The notes beneath the pieces are model-generated. The model did no database searches. It was not told the origin of the DNA and saw nothing but the letters and a program-made list of their open reading frames with translations. Shown one piece after another: positions 35,071 through 46,123 of a stretch of 64,000 nucleotides of DNA. Numbering within the stretch: position 1 is the first letter of the stretch; every line of letters starts with the position of its first letter. The translations under genes and the position numbers were made by a program. Source of the stretch: Alnus glutinosa (taxonomy: Eukaryota; Streptophyta; Magnoliopsida; Fagales; Betulaceae); assembly GCF_958979055.1 (NCBI RefSeq), contig NC_084893.1:25176987-25240986 (forward strand), in the 5' to 3' direction.

Positions 35071-37477
35071 GCTATATGTACAATATTACTATTCTACTAT
35101 GTTGATGTAGTATCGTCAATCCACCATTAGATATATATTTTTCTTAATTAATGGTTGATCTAAAGGTGAATTGAATGTACTATGTTAGCTCAATGAGTTG
35201 GTGGTGAAATTGTAGTTCCTATTATTACTCAAAAGAGTAATATAGTATATAAGGTCTTGGCATAAACTAAGCCCTTTTGTGCCCCGCCTCCAATAAGAAG
35301 TTGACACATTAGCTTGGAATAAGAAAATCAAATGTTGCCAAAACACGAAATCTAACCTCTTCTATCCTTATCTGTGGAAAAAAAAACCCTTAAATCCCAC
35401 TTATCTCTATCACTAATCTATCTCTCACCTCTTCTGAAAAAGAAATTGCACAGCCACCGCCCAGGCCAAATGCCGCCCTCCACCGATCGCTGCCACCCAT
35501 GCCGGGAGCATATCTGAACAGACACACCATGTGACTGTGCGAAAACCCTTCTCTGCTGCTCAACCAACCAGCAACCACCATCGATCGTTAGAATTAAGAA
35601 AACCTTCCCAAATCCTATTCTTTGGAGAGTTGTCATCCTCTCTTCTCGTTTTGTAGCCCAAATTTCACTCTTTCTAAACAACTGCCTTTCTAGATACGTT
35701 ATGATAGCAATGTTATGCACTCCACATCAACAAGAAAAATTAAATTAGAAACTAATTGAAAGAACCTGTAGATCGATCTCATGCCTCATAAAACTAGATG
35801 ATTGCTTGCAACAATCAAAATGCAGGAACAAATATAAAAATCGTCCATTAGGTTATAAAACATGCTTCACTTTTAAAGTGTTTATTTAATACATGGGGCG
35901 TTTGGCTTGGTGGTGGCTGTGCGATTTTTCAGTCATGAGATGTGACAGATAGATGAGTGATAGAGGAAAATGAGGAGTTTTTTTATTTTTTTATTTTTTT
36001 TTATTTTTTTTTATGTTGACGTGTAAACTTCTTATTTGAAGGTGAGCATGAAGATTGTAAGATAATTATGAGAAAGAAGTATGATTTTTAACTTATAATT
36101 ATATTTTATTTTGAGAAGAAGAAAACAAAAACAAGAAAGACAAAACCAAAAATATTAAAAAACGAACCATGAGTGACTTGAATGGGGCGTGAGATCCACC
36201 GGAGTCTGGATCTTACGCGCTGGAGCTTTCCGCCCTGCCAGTTTCTGTTGTTGTAGTGTTTCGAATTTTTTTGTTGTTTTTATGTTATTTTATCTTATAA
36301 ACTTGGGCTATTGTTTCATTTTAGGAGAAACTCTTGCATTGAATTTGTGTTTGTGCCTCTCTTTTCTGCAGTCCTAGATTTAGACTTTAACTGTGCTTTT
36401 ATCGCTTCAGTCTCCTTCGGGTGGTTGTAGTTGTTCTCAGGTGAGGGTGCAAATAATAGGCTTGTCTTCATCTATACCTCTTTAACTTTTGTAATCGCCT
36501 TGTGCAGTCCCTTAAGAAGACCAAATCATTTGTTTGACCCATTTTCTACTATTTGTAATTATTTTAGCATTGTTTTAGTTTGTTTTAGGTTTATTGTTGA
36601 AAAGCTCACCCCTTTTTCGCTTATAGAGTCGTCTACTTCTTCTTCATTCTGAATCAAGAATGAAAATGATCATTCCTTTAACATTTTCACTTGATCAATT
36701 TAAAAAACAAAAAAGAAGTCCAACAATAAGAGTATCTCTATCAAGCTAGTTATTTCAAACTTTTTTCCAAAATTTGGAGAATACCTTCAAAAAGTATGCT
36801 GCATCAAACTCTCTATTGTTTCTCTAATTTATCTCTCGTCAGATTCTCATTATAAATCTAGCTCACAAATTGTATTCTCTATTGAGTTTTTTAACATTTT
36901 TTTTTTCGTTCCCGCTTCCCCTTCAGTTCTTTCTACAGAAAACCCCAGTTCTTCGGTGGAGAAGCAAGAGACTAACGACCATGCGCCTAACCTGAGTTGC
37001 AAGAGGCGGCGAGGCTGAGACGATGGCGGCGAGAAGAGGTCGGAGGCGAGCGTGTACGATGAAGAGGACGACGATGGAGCTCCACCCCGTTTGCAGCTTT
37101 TAGCCTTCAAAGCTGTCATGGAGACCCTAGACGTTGAGGAGGACGATGTGTTTTTTCCTTTGGCTATTAGGATTTTGGTTTAGATCTGTTGGGTTTTTAT
37201 GCTTTACTTGGGTTTTGAGTCATTTGAGCTGATTTTAGTTCTAGATCTAATTGGTCTTCTGGGTTGTACGTGTATAAGATCTGTTCATAACAGCTTGGTT
37301 TTTTCTGTGGTTTCGAAGGGTTGCAGCTCAAGTGCTCGACCTTTTTCCTGAATGGGGACACTAGATGGGTATTAAAGCAACATCCAGTTGTTTTGTTTGA
37401 TATTTGTCATGCCTTACTTATTATCAATATATTCATCTTCTCCTCAACAAGACAACAACATTGGACGTTCTTTATCC

Positions 37478-37478
<1 letters not shown>
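35071..37478. other. Intergenic region between LTR and gene C
   Basis: Mixed-composition DNA. A CT-rich stretch at about 35390-35600 and a GC-richer stretch at about 36950-37120 look exon-like but have no recognisable domain on either strand. No gene can be supported. Confidence 0.4.

Positions 37479-37518
<40 letters not shown>
37479..37518 (+). repeat. 40-A tract flanked by near-identical 15-bp repeats
   Basis: The A run follows tttatccc and is bracketed by caacattggacgttc (37456-37470) and caacgttggacgttc (37518-37532). This fits a very short retroposed tail with its target duplication. However, ttggacgtt also recurs at about 37552 and 37683, so local repetition is an alternative. Confidence 0.45.
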
Positions 37519-37519
<1 letters not shown>

Positions 37520-37989
37520 AACGTTGGACGTTCATCTCTCTTTGGCTGGTTGTTGGACGTTAAAGAACATTTGATGAAGTTGCTTGGCTGGTTGTTGAAG
37601 ACAATAAAAGTCCAAGCTAATTGTTGGTTCAATTAATTTAATTAAAGTACAGTGACTTGGTTGGTTGTTGATGGAAATTAATGTTGGACGTTGGATGAAG
37701 GCTAGGAAATGAATGCTCTAAGTCATATTCAGTTTTTCAACAGCGGGTCCATGAGTGGCCTTTGATCGGCTTTTGAAAAGTCAAAATTAATAAATAAGGG
37801 GACAGGAGAATCAGATATTCCTCCTGAGTTCAATTTTGTAGAAAAGGAAAATGGATTGAAAAAGAAAAAACCGAAAAGAAGGGTAGCTCTGCCGCAACTC
37901 GCAGCTTAAATCTTGACTTCTATGGAAATTCGAGACTGGAGACATATATTACTTTCTCCGATTTGAAAAGATCAACCATCAGAAAATCA

Positions 37990-40900
37990 ATGGAAGCCAT
38001 TACCCATCTTTTCGTCTACTCTTTCTTGTTCTCCCTGTTTAGAATCTCCATTACGCAAGACACTATTACTCCAAGTCAATCAATCAGAGACGGTGGCACT
38101 TTAGTTTCAGCTGGCCAATCATTTCAATTGGGATTCTTCAGCCCAGGTAATTCCAAAAGTCGATATGTGGGGATATGGTACATGTTATCTTCGGATACAA
38201 TTGTATGGGTAGCCAACAGGAACGCTCCGCTTAACGATCACTCAGGAATTCTAACGGTCACTGGTGATGGAGTTCTTGTGCTTCTTAATAGCACGAATGG
38301 TACTGTTTGGTCATCATCTAATACACCAAATATCTCTGGAAATCCAGTTGCACAGCTCTTGGACACCGGGAATCTTGTTGTGAAAGATGGAAATGAGAAC
38401 TTTTTGTGGCAGAGTTTTGATTATCCTTGTGACACACACCTACCGGAAATGAAGCTTGGATGGGATTTAGTTACTGGTTTAGATAGGTTTTTATCATCTT
38501 GGAAGAGCACGGATGATCCTGCTCAAGGTGAGTATTCTGTACGCATTGATCCTCGTGGGCTTCCGCAAAGGGTTAATATGAAGGGAGATTCAATAACGAC
38601 TAGAGCAGGGTCATGGAATGGCCTTAGTTTTACGGGTGGTCAAGGGTTAAGACCGAATCCAGTATTTGAGTATGAATTCGTGTTCAATGAGAAGGAGGTC
38701 TACTACGAGTACAAACTCCTAAACAGCTCTGTTTTCTCAAGATTTGTGGTAAGCCCATCAGGAGTTTCGCAACGATTCAATTGGGTAGATCGGACACACA
38801 GTTGGGAGCCTTTCTTTACATCCCAGGCAGATCAGTGCGAAAATTATGCCTTTTGCGGTGCATATGCTACCTGCAACATCAATAACTCTCCTGTATGTAC
38901 ATGCTTGGAAGGATTCTTCCCCAAGTCTTCAAAAGATTGGGATTCAGTAGATTGGTCTGGTGGGTGTGTTCGAAGGACTCCTTTGGAATGCAATGACAGG
39001 GATGGATTCCTGAAGCGCTCGGGGCTGAAATTACCTGACACATCTTCCTCTTGGTTTAACAGGAGCATGACCCTCATGGAATGCAAAGAAATGTGTTTGA
39101 AAAACTGCTCATGCACAGCATATTCAAGTTTAGATGTCAGGGGAGGAGGAAGCGGCTGCGTACTTTGGTTTGGTAACCTTGTTGATATGAAAGAACTCGC
39201 TGAGGGTGGGCAAGACCTATATATAAGGATGGCCATTTCCGAACTTGGTACGATTTCACTTCTATTGTTCTCTTTGGATTTTGCTGATTTTTTTTATTTT
39301 TTTTTCTTTTATTTTAACGAATGGTGCGGATGGAAGGGTTGGTGTCAGCAAAATAAAATTCCTAAGTTCTAATACAGTATTAAAAAGTTCTTGACATTCT
39401 TTAAACTGTATAGATTAGCATACTTGGATGTTTTTGTCCAAACATGGAGATATTCTATTTTGGCGACTAGAGACTGGACCTTGTACATTTAGCATGCTAC
39501 AGCAAGAGAAGGATTTGTCTTCTTAAATATGTGCAAGCATATCTAAGAAGATGCAGGGATAACACTTGTTTATGATTCAGATTATGGTATAGGGATAACA
39601 CTGTATTGCGATTATTATGGTACAGGGTTATCCCTGTACAATAACATATTAATATGTATACCATAAAGAGGAGTTTTTGGTTTAAAGTTGTTTCTGCAGA
39701 ATGATGATTTCTGCAGAAGGTGGAAGCTGAATGCTGTGAGAAGAGCTGTTGCTTGTAAAAGTGTTTGGTTGTTGGTTGGGTATGTTTTTTTCTTTTGAGT
39801 TGCTGCAGAATGTGGTTTCTGTAGCAGGGAAGGATGTAAGATGTGTGGAGATTTTGATGTTAGTTGCTAGTTCTTTGGCTAATTGTTGTTTGTTGTGAAG
39901 TTTTTGCTGGTTGTTTTGGTATGATACTGTTCTGTAGTGTCATTGTGTTTCTGCTGTCTTGCTGAAGAGTTGTAATTCTGTTGTTTTGTTAATGAAGAAC
40001 TTATTCGTTAAAAGAATAATAGTAATAAATAGGGATAACACTTGACGTCCTCTTCAGTAAATTGATCCATGCCCAAGTCCCACTAAAAGTGACTAGTTTC
40101 TAGATCTCACTCACCCCACATAATTCTGTCATGTTCATTCAACGGCCTATAGGACCAATAAATTTGAAGTCATGGCAAAATATGGGAAATAAAAGAAAGC
40201 TGTGGAAACTAACTATTAAAAACACAATAGAGACAAGAAAAAAGGTGTTGATACATGGGAAGAAAGTCTTTAGGTTAGGTGGGACGATGAACAATAACAT
40301 CAAATTAAGAGACAAGAAAACAGGTGTATATGGGAAGAAAGTCTTAGTTTGGGTGGGAAGAAATTGACAGGTTGATGAAAGCAATTTAAGCAAATGTACC
40401 AAACATTTCTTCCGCCCATGTCGAGACAAACAGGGACATCATTGTCCACTACCACCAACGGAAAAATAAACAATATCTGTTGGTTAATTAATCTTCAACT
40501 GGCGCTTATTATATGTTTGCTCACAGACTTTTTCCTGCATGTTTTCTGAGGTGAAGGGGGATAACCAACATTGATAGACATTATAAACATCTTTCAAAGC
40601 TTGCTTAATAAGCTGATCATACAACAACAAGCTAGAAAATTTGTAATTGGCCGAAATGCATGTATAATATGATGAGTTATTCTCAACTCTGTTTTGATGT
40701 TTCAGGTCATCTCGAGAAAAAGAAGCACTACAACATGAAGAAACTAGTAGGAATTATAGTCGGCTTAGCATTACTAGTCGTGGGAATGACAATAGTTGGA
40801 CTGGTCATATGGAAGAAGAAACTCAGAAACCAAGGTAGATTTATTATGAGAAATGGACTCTGATAATAATTGATTATTGATAATCAATTTATAAGAAAGA

Positions 40901-42525
40901 AATTAAAATAATTAACTAGGTCTTTCAGGGAAATAGATTACGGTAGTAATTTGCTTTTTAAAAGAACTGTCCAATATTTTCCATGTCCGTGCATCTCTTG
41001 TTATTTCAGAAATGGCAAAAGGAAGTCAGAAGACGGATTATGACAATGAAGGTGAAAAGGAAGATATGGAGTTACCGATATTTGATTTGACAGCCATAAA
41101 AAATGCAACGAATTATTTTTCAATCAACAACAAGCTAGGGGAAGGTGGTTTTGGACCTGTGTACAAGGTAAATAATAACGTAATTAGTTGAACTATATTT
41201 TATTATTTTTCAAAATATACCAACTATTTGATTTTCAGGGTACATTGCTAGATGGGAGAGATATTGCTGTGAAGAGGCTTTCAAATAATTCTGGACAAGG
41301 ACTGCACGAGTTAAAAAATGAAGTTATTTTGATTGCCAAACTTCAACACCGTAATCTTGTGAAGATCCTCGGTTGTTGCATTGAAGAAAATGAAAACATG
41401 TTAATCTATGAATACATGCCCAACAAAAGTTTGGACTGCTTTATTTTTGGTTTGAACCTTGACTTTGACTTGAATTAGAACATTTCTGCTTAGTCTTATC
41501 CTTTTTCATTGATGCAATTGTTTGTTGAGAATTTAGCAAGTTATCTACTAACAATTATGTGAAATTGAATAGATCAAGCAAAGAGTAAATTGCTAGATTG
41601 GCATACGCGCATCAACATTATTCGTGGTGTTGCTAAAGGGATTCTTTATCTTCATGAAGATTCAAGATTGAGAATTATTCATAGAGATCTCAAAGCTAGC
41701 AATATCCTTCTAGATGACAATATGAATCCAAAAATTTCGGACTTTGGCCTTGCTAAATCATTTGGGGGAGATCAAATTGATTCCGAGACCGATAGGATTA
41801 TTGGAACATAGTAAGTATGCTTCAACTTCCTTAATCGATGAAGTGTAGTTGTTTTTTAACTTCTTCTTTTTTTGCAATGATATCCTGCAGTGGTTATATG
41901 TCTCCTGAGTATGCGGAGCATGGACAATACTCGGTAAAATCTGATGTATTTAGCTTTGGAGTTTTAGTATTAGAGATAGTGAGTGGGAAGAGGAACAGAG
42001 GATTTTGTCACCCAGACCACCACCTTAATCTTCTTGGACATGTAAGCATAAAGAGTGGCAAATCCTAGTAATTTACTTTATTTAAGGAAACCTCTTACTA
42101 ATAATGCAGTTCTTGAAAGTAGAAATGGTCAGATGATGCCCATGTTATCCTGATGCTCTTTTAATAGTCTTCGGTCAATTTATAGGCAGTCCGACCAACA
42201 AAAATTTGGTTTTCATTTCTTTCAGGCATGGAAACTATGGATTGAAGACAAGCCAATGGAACTGATCGATGAATTGATAGGTGACTTGTACACTCAATCC
42301 AATGTATTACGACACATTCATGTGGGTCTGTTATGTGTTCAACAAAGACCAGAAGATAGACCAAACATGTCGTCTGTGGTTCAAATGTTTACTAGTGAGA
42401 GTTTCTTGCCGAAGCCGAAACAACCGGGTTTCTTTATAGATTCACTAGAAGAAGATTCTTCATCTAGCAAGCATAGAACTTGTTCAGGAAATGAAATCAC
42501 AACTATATCACTTGAAGCACGATAA
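37990..42525 (+). CDS. Gene C: intact G-type lectin S-receptor-like Ser/Thr kinase
   Basis: Exons 37990-39247, 40706-40834, 41010-41167, 41239-41449, 41573-41810, 41891-42041, 42226-42525; 814 residues, usual for the family. The start is the ATG aligned with all paralogues; an in-frame ATG 27 nt upstream (37963) is unlikely. Signal peptide to about 25, B-lectin to about 145, S-locus-glycoprotein region about 200-315, an EGF/PAN-like cysteine region about 290-415, membrane helix about 433-455 (two residues shorter than in the paralogues: VIW for VSYIW). The kinase has GEGGFG 506-511, Lys527, HRD 622-624, DFG 642-644 and GTYGYMSPEY across the exon 5/6 junction. All donors are GT and acceptors AG, with phases 1-1-0-1-2-0. 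Every catalytic residue is present, so it should be an active plasma-membrane receptor kinase; HRD with Arg marks an RD kinase. Ligand and pathway unknown. Confidence 0.93.
39591..40042. mobile_element. Insertion in intron 1 of gene C flanked by 12-bp direct repeats
   Basis: agggataacact occurs at 39591-39602 and 40031-40042; a third copy (agggataacacttg) lies at 39554-39567. The 428 bp between the first pair has no counterpart in the introns of E, F or G. It ends in an A-rich gttaaaagaataatagtaataaat tail, consistent with a retroposed LINE or SINE fragment. The left boundary is ambiguous because of the third repeat. Confidence 0.5.
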
Positions 42526-42734
42526 TAAATAACATCACTTGGAAGCCAAAGGGAAGAGTTTTTTTTTTTTCTTTTTCTTTTTTAATGAAGTTATGTAATC
42601 TTGATTTCAACATATTTAGCTAGAAGCTACTATTCTACTGTATAATCATGTAATCTTGATTTCAGCATAATTAGGATAGAAGAGTATGTCAAAAGGAAAA
42701 GGTAAATAGCTTTGGCTTGGAGCAAGGCTGCTTC

Positions 42735-42766
42735 TACTCTCTCTCTCTCTCTCTCTCTCACTCTCT
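42735..42766 (+). repeat. (CT)n microsatellite 3' of gene C
   Basis: About 14 CT dinucleotides with one interruption, about 210 bp after the gene C stop codon. Confidence 0.8.
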
Positions 42767-43507
42767 TTAATTTTTTTTAAAACCCTCTTATATAGAACTA
42801 AAAAAACATTTTTTTTTAATTTTTTTTTTTTTTTTTTTACGAATTCTTTAAAAATTGGTTCAAAAAATGAAAGTTGTTTTTGGGAGAACCAAAAGGCAGT
42901 CCAGCTTCCATTCCCAAAACTGTTAAAAAACAAAAATCCTTGTTTTGCCCTTTCCCTTTCTTTTTAATTGGATCTTTATCAGGAGATCATAACTTCAGAC
43001 ATGTGCCAAGATTTCACACGAAAAGGAAATAGTACCTTTATCTGAATACCTTCTGTTAACTAGATTTTTAGAATTTTTTTTTTTTTTTTCTTGATAATTG
43101 AACGATCTATTCATGTCGTTTATTCATTTAGTGGATAGTGTTTACACACAAGTGTTAGGGAGTATATTATGCCTTTGAAAATGTATGTTTTTACTTATAA
43201 AAAAATAAAATAAATAAATAAATAAACAAATAAATTATGTTTTTCTTCTAATGATTTCAGAATACCTTCTATAATACATACTATAAATTTAGAACTTTTT
43301 TGTCACCAGAAAATGCATTTAAAAGTTGCAATTGAGCGTTTTGATTAAGTATATTCTAAAACATGGTCTCTGCTCTTGACCTTTCAAACCTTTACTCCAA
43401 TCATGTTTTCTTGATTTGAAGTATGTTCATAGGCAAAGGCAAATAAATATAAAAAAAAAAAAAAAAATCACTAACAAGAAATAGGTCGACCATGAGAATG
43501 GGGATGA

Positions 43508-43690
43508 TGTTGTGGATATACTTACTATAAGTACACTCGATCACCCCACTACATAACAATAATCAGACAGTCACAAGTTTGCCACGTGGCAAACATCTAA
43601 AGACCATCTGAGCCTCTATTAAAAATGCCATAAGCACATTCTCTCCCACCCTCTCTCCATTCATATATTACTTTCTCCAAATAAGAAATG
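43508..43690 (+). mobile_element. Copia/TRIM-like LTR remnant, copy 3 (partial)
   Basis: tgttgtggatatacttac onward aligns with the first half of 12795-13080 and 31095-31408, then gives way to receptor 5' flank sequence near 43660. Confidence 0.45.
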
Positions 43691-43709
43691 GTAAACCATT
43701 AGAAAATCA

Positions 43710-43776
43710 ATGGAAGCCTTTACCCATCTTTTTCTCTACTCTTTCTTATTCTCCCTCTCTTAAGAACCTCCATTCC
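43710..43776 (+). pseudogene. Relic D: SD-RLK signal-peptide stub
   Basis: The segment around an ATG at 43710 matches the start of gene E (MEAFTHLF... then FLFSL). A two-base CT insertion near 43758 makes CTCTCTTAA, a stop after 17 codons. Homology ends at ccattcca, where unrelated DNA begins. Upstream similarity to the E and C leaders starts near 43663. It is the 5' remnant of another tandem member between C and E. Confidence 0.8.
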
Positions 43777-43924
43777 ACTACACGCCAGTATATTGTAAAA
43801 TAAGCAAGAAATAAGAAAAGAGAAGGGAAAGAATCCTGGAAATTGAGAACTTGTTAAGATTGCATGCATTACCATACGTGTGGATCGATCGTAACTATTA
43901 TTATCAAAATTTCACAAATTATGG

Positions 43925-44012
43925 TTAAAAAAAAGACACCATGATTTATTTCTCCTAAACTACCAAAACAATGTCAATGTTGCCCCAATGACAAAAATAC
44001 CCTTCATAATTT
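43925..44012 (-). repeat. Dispersed repeat end, inverted relative to 5955-6080
   Basis: The reverse complement shares gaagggtatttttgtcatt and tagtttaggag with 5955-6080. An A/T-only tract follows to about 44360, mirroring the arrangement at 5540-5945. Confidence 0.5.
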
Positions 44013-44365
44013 TTTTTAATTTTTTTTTTTAAAAAAAATTATAACAAAAACTAAAAGCTATAAAAAATCTAAAATAAAAATAAAATGAAACAAATTTTTT
44101 TAAAAAAAAGGAAAGAATTTTTTTCTTTTCTTTTCTTTTCTTTCTAAAAACTAATTTTTATTTTTTTTAAAAAAAATAACAAAAAAAAATAATGAAAAAC
44201 CAAGGCGATCATTTTATTTGTATTTGTATTTATTTATTTATTTTGGTTTTTTAATTTTTAATTTTTTGTTTTTAGTTTTACAACAATTATTTTATTTTTT
44301 AAAATATTAGTTTTTTTAGTTTTTTTTTTTTTTTTTAGATTTTAGTTTTTTTTTTTTAAAAAAAA

Positions 44366-44923
44366 AATCATATTTAGTCTTTAGATTTTTATCTTATTTG
44401 AATTTAGTTATTGAGTTTTTAATTTCAAGACTATGGTCATTAGGTTTTGCACAAATTTTAAATAGGTCCATCTGTAACTTTTTTCCTCAAAATTAATAAT
44501 TTGTCATATTTCATGTGTGTCTCAATTGACATATCAGTATCCATATCAATACCTAATATCAATGTCACATCATTAAGCGTTAAGTCATCAATAGAAAAAG
44601 AAAAAAAGAAAAAAGAAAAAAGGATGACGACCCAACTCTAGAGAGAAAAACCATCTTTTTCGTCATACTAATCTTCTAGATTTTAACATTAGATGAAAAA
44701 CCGTTAACTTTGATGCTGATCACATGGACATTGACACTGTATTGTGTCCTAATATGAACCCTAGAGTGTCAAATGAACACATGTGACAAATGAAAAATCG
44801 TAAACTTTAACCGTAAAGTAACAGAGGGATCAATTTGAAACTTAAGCAAAACCTAAAGACCTTATTCTTGAAATTGAAAACCTAAGAACTAAATCCAAAT
44901 CAGATGAAAACTTATGGGCTAAA

Positions 44924-44932
<9 letters not shown>
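44366..44932. mobile_element. MITE with long terminal inverted repeats
   Basis: The left end (aaaaaaatcatatttagtct then gatttttatcttatttgaat) is matched in reverse complement by the right end (agatgaaaac... then ctaaatatgatt). Pairing extends roughly 170 bp inward, through the ggttttgc and cacatgtg-like segments. Poly-A and poly-T edges hide any target duplication. A T run of about 43 follows to 44970. Confidence 0.7.
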
Positions 44933-44971
<39 letters not shown>

Positions 44972-45014
44972 GTTCTAAGCTAACGTTTTAAAAGAATTTG
45001 TTAGTTTTCTTTTA

Positions 45015-45744
45015 GGGAAAATTGCGTCAGTGATCCTTGTGGTTAACCTAAATTACAAATCGCTCATTCTGGTATCAAAATTAATTCAAAAATCTTATTG
45101 TTGGCTTAATTTACAAATCTCTACCTGGAGTTCAATTTCATTAAAAATTTTAATAGATTCCATTAGGTGCACGTCAGTGCCAATAAAACAGCGACACATG
45201 TCAATCAGAATAAAAAAACATAAATAATAAAACTTAAAAAATTATTATTATTATCTTTTTTAAAAGAAAAATTGAAAATTGAAAATAGAAAAGGGGCTTT
45301 GGGGGTGGCCTGAAATGCGTCTAGGGGTGGCCCGAATGCGACCCCCAGCCCTTGGGGGAGGCCGCGTGCCACCCCCAGAGGTGGCCAGGGGTGGCGTGCC
45401 CCCAGGTGTCGGGGGTGGCCAGGGCCGGGGGGTAGCGCTTGGTCACGCCCAGTGGCCAGGGGTGGCTGCCCAACCGGCAATCACCCCTATTTTTCGTTTC
45501 AATATTTTTTTAAAAAAAATACAAAATTAAGTTTTATTTATTTATATTTTTGATAGATTTATTAAAATCGGCAAGTGTCGCCATTTTATTGGCGCTTAAT
45601 AGAATCTGTCAAATTTTTTAACGGAATTTGATTCTAAGGAGGGATTTGTAAATTCAGTCAACTACAAAAATCTCTTAATTAATTTTAATATAAGAGAGTG
45701 TTTTATAATTTAAGTTAACCATAAAAATCTATAATACAATTTTC
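45015..45744. mobile_element. MULE-type MITE (730 bp) with GC-rich core
   Basis: Long inverted ends: gggaaaattg with wttacaaatc... inside the left arm and its reverse complement ending caattttc on the right. About 190 bp is paired, including tggcgacac/gtgtcgcca-like inner borders. Flanks TTTCTTTTA (45006-45014) and TTTCTTTTG (45745-45753) match at 8 of 9 positions, the target length of Mutator-like elements. The centre (45295-45485) is strikingly GC-rich with repeated GGGGTGGC and is not related to the arms. Confidence 0.75.
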
Positions 45745-45784
45745 TTTCTTTTGAACAGACGGCATCGTCTGATGCTGTCTAAAG

Positions 45785-45790
45785 AGTCAA
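45785..45790 (-). promoter_or_regulatory. Possible W-box upstream of gene E
   Basis: AGTCAA (TTGACT on the minus strand) within aaagagtcaaag, 334 bp before the ATG. The same motif in the same context occurs 319 bp upstream of F and 329 bp upstream of G. WRKY binding is inference. Confidence 0.35.
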
Positions 45791-45890
45791 AGACGACCAA
45801 GTAAAAAGACTTCTAGAATTTAAATCTTGCGCACCATGACTGACTTGTTGGGCTTTCAAGTCATCACGTAGGCCCCGTTTGCAAGTAACG

Positions 45891-45947
45891 TAATAGGACT
45901 TCTATGCGCTTGGAAATCAAATTTCCTAGTGCATAGAAGTCCTATTA
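45891..45947. repeat. 57-bp near-perfect palindrome in the gene E promoter
   Basis: Two 27-nt arms with only two mismatches surround a CAA loop. The left arm begins TAATAGGACTTCTATGC and the right arm ends GCATAGAAGTCCTATTA. The F and G promoters have a single unpaired copy of the related phrase (gataggacttctacgc). It lies 177 bp before the gene E ATG. Probably a small inverted duplication; a transcribed hairpin is possible. Confidence 0.85.
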
Positions 45948-46123
45948 ACATGCATGTACTTGGGCACCATGACTGACTTATTGACACTCACGAAATCAAA
46001 TTTCTTGAAAAGCAAAATGGATTTACGGCAGATAGTCCCGAAGACAATCAACGGAAACCTTGTGTATGGATATACATATATTTCCTTTCTCCGACGAAGA
46101 AAAGATAAACCATTAGACAATCA

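Noticed and set aside
36850..37119. 89-codon minus-strand frame with a Ser-rich stretch
   Set aside because: The Ser run comes from a GA-rich repeat on the plus strand (gatgaagaggacgacgatgg). No domain recognised, and the surroundings look repetitive.
38844..39236. Minus-strand frames of 70-130 codons antisense to exon 1 in A, C, E, F and G
   Set aside because: They recur at the same exon position because the sense sequence is conserved. They have no start context, domain or splice pattern of their own.
39590..39607. Homing-endonuclease-like string tagggataaca in gene C intron 1, resembling an I-SceI site
   Set aside because: Only the first 11 of 18 positions agree and the rest of the site does not match. 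The phrase is part of a local direct repeat flanking an insertion.
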